NCBI GenBank assembly: GCA_934373295.1
Contig: CAKROK010000019.1
Location: 1-35,804 of the forward strand
Source: an uncultured Christensenellaceae bacterium
Lineage (GTDB): Bacteria > Bacillota > Clostridia > Christensenellales > Christensenellaceae
Direction of reading: 5' to 3'
Length of the DNA: 35,804 nucleotides
Shown here: positions 23,601 to 30,814 of the stretch, in pieces
Position numbering within the stretch: the stretch's first letter is position 1
How the letters are laid out: each line of letters starts with the position of its first letter
The notes under the pieces: model-generated
Told to the model about the DNA's origin: nothing
What the model saw: only the letters and a program-made list of their open reading frames with translations
Database searches by the model: none
Position numbers and translations under genes: made by a program

Positions 23601-26593
23601 TGAACATAGAAAAATGCGATCTTTCCCTCCGGATATCTCCATCCGCCCGCATTTGAATCATACGCCGATGCTTCAAAGATAATCTTTTTTTCGCTGTCGC
23701 CAAGAGCGCCCGCCTGCGTTCCGTTTACGATGAGCTTTGCGTCTGATATCTCTTCCGATTGAGAAGATGCGTCTAAATAATTATATGTAAACTCTGTCTG
23801 TTCCTCGGTGATCGATGAATTTTCAGTCGGCGTCAATATGGTTAATTCGGGCAGTATTTTTTCACTGTTGTAATCGACTAATACGCTTACCGGAGCGGAA
23901 TTCTTTTCGTTTCCGGCGCAGTCGCGCGCGGTAAGGCGCAGCGTATATACCTGATTATGCGCCAATTCAGACAGGTTCCACGAATATATGACTTTATCCG
24001 TCACCGTATTTGTCCCGGACGCCAGCTCTATCATATTTTCTTCTGACGGAGACGTCCCCAAGCCGTATTTCAGCGTCCACTTATCAAAATCACTTCTCGA
24101 AGTATTTCCCGTTTTATTGCTTATCGTCGCCGATATGCGCACCGCTCCTCCGACGATCCTCGTGTCCAAAACGGATATTGCCGCATCAGGCGCAGTCGTA
24201 TCCTTTAAATAGTATACCGTTTTTGCCGTTCCCGCTAAGCCGGATTTGTCAATACCGCGTATGGCAATCGACCGTATTCCATCCGCAAACGAACTGCAAT
24301 TTATTGCATAAGAACCCGATGACGTTCCCGCACTCGTCGGAATGCTTATGTAATCCCCTGTATCTATGCGGTATTGCGCGCAATCGAGGTTTATGTCTTC
24401 AATGCCCGACCACGTTACCGTAGGCGAAACGTCATTTGTCCACGTGCTTGTGGATATCCCGACAGATGCGGGCGCGCTCGGCGGCGTGTAATCCCCTATG
24501 GTGAGTGCGCTGGAATACTTCCAGCCTGATGTGTTGTTTAAATTATCAACCGCCCTTACAGCAACCGTATACACCGTATTGTCGGAAAGTCCGGTAAAAG
24601 TATAATTCGTCTTGTTTCCGACGTTTATCGGATCGCAAAGCTCTCCCTCCGCCGTTTTATACGCCGCTTCATAGTGGCTTAAACCGCATCCCCCATCCGT
24701 GACTGCACTCCAGCTCACGTCGATATTTCCGGTAGATGCCGAGAAAGCAGGCGTCAGTGTCACCGTGTTCGGAATATTCGGCGCCGTGCGGTCGCGCTTA
24801 TACTTTATGTTTGAGCGTTTCGCCGTTCCGTATAATCCCTTGTTGTTTTTCGCCCTTATCCACACATACTTATTTCCGTCGGGAAGATCCAATGTCGCGC
24901 TCCCGCCGGAGAGCTTGCTGGGGGATGCTATTTTGCTAAACCCGCTCGTCGCAGATGTGGTTGAATACTCGACCTGTGAAAGCTCCGCTCCCGAAGTTTG
25001 CGTAATTGCGCCCCAAGATACCGATATTTTGCCTCTTTTCCAGTCTGTATCATTAACTGTGACGCTTGCGGGCGCGGATGGAGCGTCGATATAATTTACC
25101 GTGAGCTTTGGTCTTTGGTCTGCAGTTGTGTTTTGAGCCGAAGAGAACCTCTTATATTTATTCGGTCCCTCATCGACATTTCTCATACAAAAAGCATTGA
25201 CTGCGGAATTTGCGTTATACCACGATCTGACAAGAGACGTCAAATTCCAGCTATAGCTTTTAACCGCGCTGACGGTGGCAGTGGCCGATACGGAAGAGCT
25301 GACCGTGGGCTGATTATTCCACGTAATTGTGCCGTTGTTATATGCGGTCGTAACCTTATATAGACCTATATCTACAGTCGATGCGCCGGTATAATTCTGA
25401 TAGGCCGTAAACGATGCACTCGATATATACTTATTGTCACCTATCGCACTTGTCAGATTAACTACCTGAAAGTAACCTCTTGATATTCCCAGATCTCCCG
25501 AATTGCCTATTTTTACATTTGCATCATTCCCATAATTGTTGGTGGGATATTTTTTAGTTACAAATGCATCGAGCATTTTTGAAGTCGCGAAGGAAACTGA
25601 CGGGTCGATATATACGGGATATACTCTATCCTCGCTTGAAAGCCACTGTCTGTCCGGCGTGATCACATACCTGTATTCGCCTTCATCAATCTTTATAATA
25701 TCAACTTCAATTTCATAGCTTTCCCTTTGCTCGTCAGACGAGTCATACATCACCGGCGCGGGAACAGCCGCCGTTATTTCATTTGTGTTTTCATTCAAAA
25801 ACCACACGTTGCCGTCCTCCAAAAGCAGAGGATAGACGCCCTTCAGGTTGAAATCAAACGAAAAATACGTCTCATTAGGCAAAGCGGACAGTATAATATC
25901 CTCTTTAACTCCGTTTGCCGTAGGAGTAAGAGAAATATGCTGTCCACCGTTTAAAATGTTTTCGTATTTTATTATATCTGCATCATTGTCCTTCGCCGTC
26001 ACGACAGATGTCTTTGAATCTATCCGCTGAGATTTGGATTGAATATCCTCTTTCGGCGTGGGCCTGAATGCTATTTCAACATCGCCTTTGGCCAAGTGGA
26101 CTTCAGAATCGGATGCATTCGAGGAAAAAACGGACTCTACGGGAGACGCCGCCGTCTTAAAGGTTTCGCCCGCCTTTTCAAGTGAAAGATCAATATATTC
26201 GTATTTTCCCTCATTCGTCTTAAATTTGACAGGCTCAAAATACAAATCTGCCGTATGGCTGCCGTCAGGGTTGTCCTTTATCTCTGTATATGCGGAGATG
26301 TCGATATCCTCGTCGTGTCGATACAGCGAATATATGTCCTCAAACATCTCATAAGACACTTTATCCAAAGCTTTGTTCTTCTCACCGGCTCTGTATCCCG
26401 ACAAAAAGCTCTCTGCTCGTTCTCTTTTAGCTGTTTCTTCATTTGTAGTTTCATCGTTCGAATCCTCATTTGCTGTTTGCGCAAACGCCGTAAGAATGCG
26501 GCCGTTTTCGACAATTCCGCCAAAGCACGTAAAAATGAACACAAAAACCACAAAGCTGCATATTGCTTTAAACCAACGATTTGATAATGACAT
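17675..26593 (-). CDS. giant secreted RHS/YD-repeat polymorphic toxin
   Basis: The 2972-residue protein starts at ATG 26593 behind GGGGG. Domains in order: signal peptide (residues 1-39, ending LTAFA); a DNRLRE-type domain (about 335-505, SKMLDAFVTKKYPTNNYG to RPKLTVNYI); several FN3/Ig-like domains (about 507-1400); a DUF6531-like entry (about 1425, GDGYVNVSNGNLSYITTDLM); many YD/RHS repeats (Y-x-Y-D-x-x-G-x-x-x); and the RHS core (about 2629-2726) with GLQYMNARFYNPATGRFLTQ and DPTGHF. A variable tip of about 246 residues follows. DNRLRE plus RHS resembles Bacillus WapA-type contact toxins. The tip has a helical segment (YFGGEENKKRR, FEKQGDYFMSLL) and a glycine-rich beta-like end (TSDGDDGVGGKDYNGFEIII) with no HExxH. 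Its activity is unknown. The gene is followed at 3 bases by a membrane protein. Confidence 0.95.
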   Translation of the reverse strand: MSLSNRWFKAICSFVVFVFIFTCFGGIVENGRILTAFAQTANEDSNDETTNEETAKRERAESFLSGYRAGEKNKALDKVSYEMFEDIYSLYRHDEDIDISAYTEIKDNPDGSHTADLYFEPVKFKTNEGKYEYIDLSLEKAGETFKTAASPVESVFSSNASDSEVHLAKGDVEIAFRPTPKEDIQSKSQRIDSKTSVVTAKDNDADIIKYENILNGGQHISLTPTANGVKEDIILSALPNETYFSFDFNLKGVYPLLLEDGNVWFLNENTNEITAAVPAPVMYDSSDEQRESYEIEVDIIKIDEGEYRYVITPDRQWLSSEDRVYPVYIDPSVSFATSKMLDAFVTKKYPTNNYGNDANVKIGNSGDLGISRGYFQVVNLTSAIGDNKYISSASFTAYQNYTGASTVDIGLYKVTTAYNNGTITWNNQPTVSSSVSATATVSAVKSYSWNLTSLVRSWYNANSAVNAFCMRNVDEGPNKYKRFSSAQNTTADQRPKLTVNYIDAPSAPASVTVNDTDWKRGKISVSWGAITQTSGAELSQVEYSTTSATSGFSKIASPSKLSGGSATLDLPDGNKYVWIRAKNNKGLYGTAKRSNIKYKRDRTAPNIPNTVTLTPAFSASTGNIDVSWSAVTDGGCGLSHYEAAYKTAEGELCDPINVGNKTNYTFTGLSDNTVYTVAVRAVDNLNNTSGWKYSSALTIGDYTPPSAPASVGISTSTWTNDVSPTVTWSGIEDINLDCAQYRIDTGDYISIPTSAGTSSGSYAINCSSFADGIRSIAIRGIDKSGLAGTAKTVYYLKDTTAPDAAISVLDTRIVGGAVRISATISNKTGNTSRSDFDKWTLKYGLGTSPSEENMIELASGTNTVTDKVIYSWNLSELAHNQVYTLRLTARDCAGNEKNSAPVSVLVDYNSEKILPELTILTPTENSSITEEQTEFTYNYLDASSQSEEISDAKLIVNGTQAGALGDSEKKIIFEASAYDSNAGGWRYPEGKIAFFYVQGKNASGEDVFSNATYREIKYTEDFKDNKGILSAENIGCSGGAASLDKNNGAYASSGSFIILSNEFAGNINYVDLIVNENKPAGTNITYQISVDGGLTWENIVPVSTDEGKTLNKGNRKYFLSGNSGHQVKLKVTLTTGNAANSPSVSHVDMDLRYTLYSTFMLINNGFSKDERGFTQLVDTEHDEQNSCIKLKDGKTQGSVRSTVRTLSHDIVKAVLEVETEDEDADGGASITYELSTNGGLTYSKIDPGSANNVDDWQKPSSPGKTIILRATIKSSETKSPKLKSWKLHVKCMASGRPYTVKIVDAPSMLSALSGANYQTLLRWKPSATQDVTYNVYRSETPYFTPSASTLAAEGLNDPYWSDYNLNYNTTFYYQVTAVKKIKGRKRESLPSNQASGTVVAENEVQKRLGLQDYWSYAGFKTGSGDGYVNVSNGNLSYITTDLMVSDPFFASVMRRTYNSMATSKTSMGYGWDFSFNTCLLREYDKEENQEVGMILKDGDGSFHRFPLTENGEYDSAKGTLMRLEHDEENGEYTITRKDNIVYHFDENSMKLLRFSNPNGNELEFAYDERGNLKSVKNTVGEEIILTYNTAQENPRSEDYIYKNDHVDMLKTVSWTQSASDEPKSIVYHYEYNDKDKLTKAYTLIEGNDEYAEIFTYDEDNELSAITNPENNTYALLCTNGKIDKVTDPVGNDMLLRYFSGKTVVMDQNGAASSYIFDGEGRVTKKVDPLNHEINYTYNDDFQVTGVSYDNTVLNENKTISYSYAYDENGNLTGVTGSGGSSVQYEGYNKWNKPQTVKVKKADNSWLITSYTYDEQGNLESTTDPTQKVSVNEYAKINGEDGYLVSSTDRLGKKTVYTYNAKGQVTQINEQNANGTEARRAAQYTYDAYGHTATSTDALNNTTSYTYNKLGFLIETQFADESTVSSTYSLTGNILSQTNARGNTVYYAYDDAGRLTQTKYKRMENGALVDKIISSIAYQRWDSDDDGTLDADRVVETDGMGVASTQYYDKAGRMVKKTSGGVTVQYEYDKIGNVVKVTDGDGRVTRAQYDENGNNVKIEKVSLQAGVENIENTFLYDLLGNKTSEKDANGAETSYEYDELNRLKKVTQYLSATEPLYTSYEYDIIDGKNIINRVTDAKKNVDETWFDVFGRKVKDCSLGLASMITSYSYDENNRLLEIERNDGSREKNEYDELGQLKQTKYFEAGENNSTYRLSYAYDANGNVTNESVTKGGRTHITEYSYDELDRIIQKTQGKDGVGALTIDYTYNIANQLVLISYPKEDNQSGVAASGTGMQTISYGYNSNGQLASVSLGGDVVRQYTYTAGGNISKINDYRDFEGSSGGYIRSDYTYNGFGALKELVVTNCDTAKSTEKKIDGYILEYDKNFNITEERIFDPTTSSMLSKTYSYDSLGRLVTATDANNTTTYTYDAVGNRMSQKKDGVTLTYSYNSLDQLLEIKKGSKVVSTFEYNARGDQTVEKKYETLELKDSNGNVVESKDIELTTSYTYDLRDLLTSVNAQSLPALEGVQDLDAIQPVSERTNNNYDAAGKRIERVENSNSASNAKTTKFYYSGDSLLYTTDAGNVLQTENILDLAGDVIASKRFQAPDEAQQNEYANKYYFYCYDARGSVQSIFDPSAQRVKDYTYDEFGNIEKTTENGFINDITYAGSVSDLSSGLQYMNARFYNPATGRFLTQDTYSGNPYDPWTQHLYSYCGNNPVNMVDPTGHFSVAYSRLRDAAAVSYGYSIEYGMKANDAYNRYKSVMATDASYFGGEENKKRRANSLWTQYKSYKENADCFEKQGDYFMSLLPAADAAAREESVKKAKEEENGFVFQKSQTLTVSLLFYTYEHRWTFTIDKYGNGAVQKSDGSSFSFIPSLGVSTNTYYSFWNARTSSDLDGEGGAIGGSFTKLIPFIAAGTGGVNFLTSDGDDGVGGKDYNGFEIIIGGLSWPNSDGLSIGAGRSNTYTTRGFKLWG
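18422..18709 (-). repeat. RHS core segment that is duplicated downstream (parent copy)
   Basis: This part of the RHS gene (residues about 2629-2724) is repeated as 16657-16944 (288 bp) and in part as 15074-15182. It is the homology tract through which displaced tips could recombine into the full-length gene. Confidence 0.9.
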
Positions 26594-26782
26594 AATGTAC
26601 CCCCATTTATGCGTATACAGTTCCGATTGCTATAGAGTTCCTTTTATTCAGTTGTGTCGTTAAGTCGTTACTATATTTGTACCATATTCAGATACAAATT
26701 GCAATAGCTTTTCATTAAATATTTTAACGCGTCTATTACTGTTTATTTTTCGGCAACCATTCTCATCAAATCTGCATTTATG
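26594..26782 (-). promoter_or_regulatory. intergenic leader upstream of the RHS gene
   Basis: This 189-bp A+T-rich gap has no credible reading frame. Read on the minus strand, TTGCAA (26704-26699) and TACAAA (26681-26676) are 17 bases apart and could be a weak promoter for the RHS gene. The ribosome site is GGGGG just before 26593. I see no clear terminator for the aldo/keto reductase gene, which ends at 26783. Confidence 0.3.
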
Positions 26783-27793
26783 TCATTTTCTATTCCAATT
26801 CGCCATGCCGCTGCCCTGCTGCTCCACAAACCCGCGGTGACCATGCACAGGTATCTCGTCGAGCGCCCTCTCCATCGCGCAAAATTCATCATCGGTAAGA
26901 GATACGTTCCACGCGCCCAGGTTTTCTATAATGCGCTCCATATTTTTCGAGCCGGGTATGGGCACCACGTTGGGATATTTGTGCAGCACCCAGCTAAGCG
27001 ATATCTGCGCCTTTGTCGCGTTTTTGCGCTGTGCATATTCTTCCAAAAGGTCGAGTATGGGCCGGTTCGCCGCCATATTTTCTTCACTAAGCTGGGGGAC
27101 GAACTTTCGCACGTCGTCGCTGTGCGAAAAATCCGAGTCCTTTGTCACCCTGCCGGACAAAAATCCGCTGGCGATGGGCGAAAATGGCACGACGCCTATA
27201 TCGTGCGCAAGGCAGTACGGTATGACCCGTTCCTCCACGCCGCGCTCCAGCATGGAATATATGTTCTGCACAGCCGAAAGCGGCGTCACGGCGTTCGCCC
27301 GCTCTATCGTATCTACGTCCACCTGCGATAATCCCCAGCCGCGGATAAGCCCATCCCGAATGAGCTTTCCCATGACCTCCGCCACGTCCTCCACGGGAAT
27401 ATCCGCATTTATGCGGTGCAGATAGTATATGTCCGCATAGTCCGTTTCAAGGCGCTTTAGCAATGCCGTCAAATGCTCCCTCATCAAAGCCTCCAGCCCC
27501 TTTTCCCGAGCTTCCTCGGTGTGGATATGCAGCTTTGTCGCCAGGATCACCTCTTTTCTGAAATCACGCACCGTCTCGCCCACTATGCGTTCATTATGCC
27601 CTCGGTTTTCGCTGAGAAGGTTTGGTCCGTATGCCTCGGCAGTGTCAAAAAACGTGCAGCCAAAATCATGCGCCCTGCGTATCGCCCCAATGCTGTAGCT
27701 TTCATCCGGTATTTCCCCGTATCCGTGGCTCAATCCCATGCAGCCCATGCCTATGGGAGATACGTCGATGTCCCTCAATTTGCGTAAATTCAT
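26783..27793 (-). CDS. aldo/keto reductase (YajO/AKR13-like)
   Basis: The 336-residue protein has the AKR barrel signature. GMGCMGLSHGYG is near the N-terminus, then CTFFDTAEAYGPN with the catalytic Asp and Tyr, EVILATKLHI with the Lys and IYYLHRIN with the His. WGLSQV, PLSAVQNIYSMLER and VVPIPGSKNMERIIENLGAW form the NADPH-binding end. Such enzymes reduce aldehydes, ketones or quinones in the cytosol. Its ATG overlaps the stop of the MerR gene (ATGA, 27790-27793), so regulator and enzyme are translationally coupled. It is a different subfamily from the divergent AKR at 28315. Confidence 0.94.
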   Translation of the reverse strand: MNLRKLRDIDVSPIGMGCMGLSHGYGEIPDESYSIGAIRRAHDFGCTFFDTAEAYGPNLLSENRGHNERIVGETVRDFRKEVILATKLHIHTEEAREKGLEALMREHLTALLKRLETDYADIYYLHRINADIPVEDVAEVMGKLIRDGLIRGWGLSQVDVDTIERANAVTPLSAVQNIYSMLERGVEERVIPYCLAHDIGVVPFSPIASGFLSGRVTKDSDFSHSDDVRKFVPQLSEENMAANRPILDLLEEYAQRKNATKAQISLSWVLHKYPNVVPIPGSKNMERIIENLGAWNVSLTDDEFCAMERALDEIPVHGHRGFVEQQGSGMANWNRK

Positions 27794-28230
27794 CTCATTT
27801 TTCCTCCTTCGTGTTTCGGTCGATTCTGCGGCGTCCAGTTTTTGGGGTTCGTGTCGTCCGGCGCAAGCCCCGCGAGTACCGCCTCATAATGCGCCGCCTT
27901 TTCATCCATATATTTCACGGTTGCCTTTGCCTCCGCCAACCGCGCATATGCCTCATCCCGCTGCTTTAAAATAATGGCATACCTCGCCCGCAGGTTTTCC
28001 TCCGATTCCTCTAATAGGCATAGGCGGCAGTACTCCCCTATGTCCTCGATGGACGCCCCGCAGCCCTTTAGGCACATTATCCCCTGCATCCAATTTACGG
28101 ATTCCTCGTTGAACACGCGGCGATTGCCCCCGTCCCGTTCACAGGGCAGCAGCCCTTTATCCGTATAAAACCGCAGCGTATGCTCCGTGACGTTGAACAT
28201 ACTTGCCATCTGCTTTATCGTATAGTACAT
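27790..28230 (-). CDS. MerR-family transcriptional regulator
   Basis: The 146-residue protein begins YTIKQMASMFNVTEHTLRFY and continues DKGLLPCERDGGNRRVFNEE, the winged HTH of MerR. It then has WMQGIMCLKGCGASIEDIGEY and a coiled-coil dimer helix of about 45 residues (LRARYAIILKQRDEAYARLA). The C-terminus is short. The Cys residues in CLKGC and YCRLC could be effector-sensitive, but in AKR-linked MerR proteins the usual signal is reactive aldehydes or redox stress; that is inference. It is divergent from the AKR at 28315 and overlaps the AKR at 27793. The 84-bp gap contains a MerR-style promoter. Confidence 0.93.
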   Translation of the reverse strand: MYYTIKQMASMFNVTEHTLRFYTDKGLLPCERDGGNRRVFNEESVNWMQGIMCLKGCGASIEDIGEYCRLCLLEESEENLRARYAIILKQRDEAYARLAEAKATVKYMDEKAAHYEAVLAGLAPDDTNPKNWTPQNRPKHEGGKMR

Positions 28231-28251
28231 CTCATCACCTCAAAATACCTC

Positions 28252-28282
28252 TTGACTTCGTGTTACACGAACTTGTTAGAAT
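28252..28282 (+). promoter_or_regulatory. MerR-type promoter with 19-bp spacer for the plus-strand AKR
   Basis: TTGACT (28252-28257) and TAGAAT (28277-28282) are separated by 19 bases, the elongated spacing typical of MerR-activated promoters. A dyad, TTCGTG-TTA-CACGAA (28257-28271), lies in the -35 half of the spacer. Confidence 0.75.
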
Positions 28283-28314
28283 AACTATAGCATAAAAATC
28301 AAGGAGTAACAGAA

Positions 28315-29148
28315 ATGGGATATCTGACTTTAAACAACGGCGTTAAAATGCCTCTCGTCGGCTTCGGAACATTTATGTTAGGCGGGCAGGGCTGCGTTGA
28401 CTCCGTCGCGCGCGCAATAAAGAACAGCTACCGCATGATAGACACGGCGGAGGCGTATTGCAATGAAAAAGAGGTAGGCGAGGGCATCAGGCAGAGCGGC
28501 ATTGAGCGAAAAGAGCTGTTTTTGGTGACAAAGGTGAACTTCAAATCATATGAAAATGCCGAGCAGGCGGTCTTGAAGTCGCTTGAAAATCTTCAGACCG
28601 ACTATATCGACCTGCTGCTGTTGCACTGGCCCTTTGCGAATTACTATGCGGCATGGCGCGTTTTGGAAAAGATGTATGCCGCGGGCAGTCTGCGCGCAAT
28701 AGGCGTCTCCAATTTTGAGCCGGATCAGCTCTTCGACCTCGCCGCGTATAACGAGGTCGTCCCTGCGGTAAACCAGATCGAGACGAATCTATACTGCCAA
28801 CGCAGCCGCGAGCGCGCATGGATGGATAAAAAGCAGACGGCACACATGGCATACGCCCCGCTCGGTCAGGGAAACCGCGCCCAAATGTTTAGCGAGCCCG
28901 CCGTACTCGCCCTCGCACAAAAGTACGGCAAAACGCCTGCGCAGATTATGCTCAGGTTTCTCACGCAAAGGGGCGTCGCCGTCATACCGAGAAGCGCACA
29001 GCCCGAGCATATAAAGGAGAATTTCGAGCTGTTTGACTTTCGCCTCACAGCCGACGACATGGTGCAGCTCTGCGCGCTCGATAAAAACGAGCCGCTCATC
29101 GGCAGGCCGGAAACACCTGAGCTGGTCGAATTTTCACTGACGTGGTAG
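28315..29148 (+). CDS. aldo/keto reductase (AKR5-like, 2,5-diketogluconate reductase type)
   Basis: The 277-residue protein starts at ATG 28315 behind AAGGAG. It has NNGVKMPLVGFGTFML, YRMIDTAEAYCNEKEVG with the catalytic Asp and Tyr, LVTKVNF with the Lys and LLLLHWPF with the His. SLRAIGVSNFEPDQL, VNQIETNLYCQ and the NADPH end VAVIPRSAQPEHIKENFE follow. Small AKR5-type enzymes reduce keto sugars, methylglyoxal and other carbonyls in the cytosol. It is the only clear plus-strand gene here and sits behind the 19-bp-spacer promoter, so it is probably switched on by the adjacent MerR. Confidence 0.95.
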   Translation: MGYLTLNNGVKMPLVGFGTFMLGGQGCVDSVARAIKNSYRMIDTAEAYCNEKEVGEGIRQSGIERKELFLVTKVNFKSYENAEQAVLKSLENLQTDYIDLLLLHWPFANYYAAWRVLEKMYAAGSLRAIGVSNFEPDQLFDLAAYNEVVPAVNQIETNLYCQRSRERAWMDKKQTAHMAYAPLGQGNRAQMFSEPAVLALAQKYGKTPAQIMLRFLTQRGVAVIPRSAQPEHIKENFELFDFRLTADDMVQLCALDKNEPLIGRPETPELVEFSLTW

Positions 29149-29170
29149 GCAAAAACACATCATTTATATT

Positions 29171-29218
29171 AAAAAAGCCGGACAAGATTCAGACATCTCA
29201 GTCTGTCTCTTGTCCGGC
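29171..29218. terminator. bidirectional intrinsic terminator between convergent genes
   Basis: A hairpin has 11-bp arms, GCCGGACAAGA (29177-29187) and TCTTGTCCGGC (29208-29218), and an inner CAGAC/GTCTG pair. On the minus strand it is followed by six T (29176-29171), so it strongly ends the secreted-protein gene at 29314. On the plus strand TGTCGTTTCTTT gives a weaker end for the AKR gene. Confidence 0.88.
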
Positions 29219-29313
29219 TGTCGTTTCTTTAGAACAACTCGCCCTCCGAGTTACATCACGTATTATAGTTTATGTTTATCTCGCTGTTAAGCACTTGTTC
29301 TTATTTTATCGCC

Positions 29314-30735
29314 TTACGCCGTCCAGTTTATCGTATAATATCCTGAGGACTTCGCCGAGCCTCTGTATACTCTGACGTAATACGTCCCTGCGGGAAGGTT
29401 CTTTATGGTATATTCCGCAGTTTCCGTTGAGGAATTATATCTTCTTACGGTATCGCCGTATATTTTGACCTTTGAGGACGCGGGGATGACCTGTATAACG
29501 ACGCTGCCGTTGCCGGATGCTCTGCCCGTTATCCTGAGCTTAAACGTTCCCTTTTTGGTCGTCTTGAGCTTATACCAATCCTGTACGGAGCTGCCCGCGG
29601 TTATCGTACCCTTATAGGTCGTCTTTTTCTTTATCGTCTTGGCCTTCGCCTTTGACGCGCCGGATACATCGGAAACGCCCGTTATGGTGACCTTTATATT
29701 CTGCTTTCCGGTCGCGTTCGGGCGGAATTTGATGTAATAGGTCTTGCCCTTCTGCACGCCGAATAACGCCGTCTTCATATAGCTTGAAGATGAAGTTGAG
29801 CTTATGTAGCATTCGTCGGATATCGCCTTCTGTTTGGAGTCAAGCAGCGTCACATATCCGCTCATCGGGTTGCCCGCGACCTTTATATATCCGTTTTTCG
29901 TCGCCTTGAACGCCATGTAATAGCTGCTCTTGCCGTCCGAAAATACGCTCTTGTATTTGCCCGCCGTTAATGAACCGAACGAGGACGCATACGCATACTT
30001 TATCTTATAGGGCGCGTTGTTATACGTCTTTGTGACGACGTAATACGTTCCCTTGGAAAGTCTGTAGGTCACGCGCCTGTTGTTCTTTTCGTTGAGCGTG
30101 ATCTGGTTGCGTATCTCGTTCTTTTTGGAATCGAGCAGCTTTGCGTATATGTCCGCGCTGGAATACACGGTGACATAGCCCTTTGCGGTAAGCGTTATCT
30201 TATTCACGCTCTCCGTGACTGCGCTGTTATATCCCGGACGAGCGAGATATTCACCGTTTTTCATGGTGAGCTGCGCCGTGCGGTAGAGCGACGCGCTTAT
30301 ATCGACCGTCGCAGTAAAGGCATCCGAGCTGGTCACATACAGCGCCAGGTAGTATACGCCCGCCTTCGCGATATGCACATTTGCGCTCTTACTCTCTGCG
30401 TTGCCGATATACATCGAGCCGACTCTTTCGGAAAGCGCCGTGTCCGAATACAGCTCGGCATTGATGTACTTATTATTGACGTTGAGCGTCGTAAAGTCAA
30501 AATACGCTATGCCGACATTGCTAAAGTTCAGCGGTATCACCACGCCTTTTCCCTTTGAAATGACGTCGTTTTGCGTAAATGTGTAGCTTCCCTTAAAGGG
30601 CGCCTGTGAGCCAGTGGTCATTGTGGGTATGGCTTGCTGTTCGGTCATCTGCTGCGCAAATGCCGTGATGCCCATGGAGGACAAAAGCAGCATAGCCGTT
30701 AAAAGCACGATGAAAAATTTCTTTATGGTCTTCAT
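29314..30735 (-). CDS. secreted beta-rich protein with PPC-like domains
   Basis: The 473-residue protein has a clear signal peptide (MKTIKKFFIVLLTAMLLLSS, cleaved after AFA near residue 27). The rest is Tyr/Lys/Ser-rich beta structure with repeated motifs ending in [GA]-x-YY-[VIL]-x-[VFL]: KAGVYYLALYV, LSKGTYYVVTKTY, VQKGKTYYIKFRP and LPAGTYYVRVYRG. The last about 110 residues (TYKGTITAGSSVQDWYKLKT onward) are a good match to the bacterial pre-peptidase C-terminal (PPC) type. No catalytic domain, sorting signal or S-layer domain is visible, so it is probably an extracellular binding or structural protein. It precedes the bidirectional terminator. Confidence 0.85.
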   Translation of the reverse strand: MKTIKKFFIVLLTAMLLLSSMGITAFAQQMTEQQAIPTMTTGSQAPFKGSYTFTQNDVISKGKGVVIPLNFSNVGIAYFDFTTLNVNNKYINAELYSDTALSERVGSMYIGNAESKSANVHIAKAGVYYLALYVTSSDAFTATVDISASLYRTAQLTMKNGEYLARPGYNSAVTESVNKITLTAKGYVTVYSSADIYAKLLDSKKNEIRNQITLNEKNNRRVTYRLSKGTYYVVTKTYNNAPYKIKYAYASSFGSLTAGKYKSVFSDGKSSYYMAFKATKNGYIKVAGNPMSGYVTLLDSKQKAISDECYISSTSSSSYMKTALFGVQKGKTYYIKFRPNATGKQNIKVTITGVSDVSGASKAKAKTIKKKTTYKGTITAGSSVQDWYKLKTTKKGTFKLRITGRASGNGSVVIQVIPASSKVKIYGDTVRRYNSSTETAEYTIKNLPAGTYYVRVYRGSAKSSGYYTINWTA

Positions 30736-30814
30736 TTTCCTCTCCTGTAAAATTTTTATACTCTATTTAAGCTTATCACTATTTTTCACCAAAGACAAGG
30801 CTTTTTTGCCGTTT

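Noticed and set aside
17675..26593. CRISPR-like or tandem DNA repeat within the RHS gene
   Set aside because: The repetition is at protein level (YD repeats) with diverged DNA and no regular spacer.
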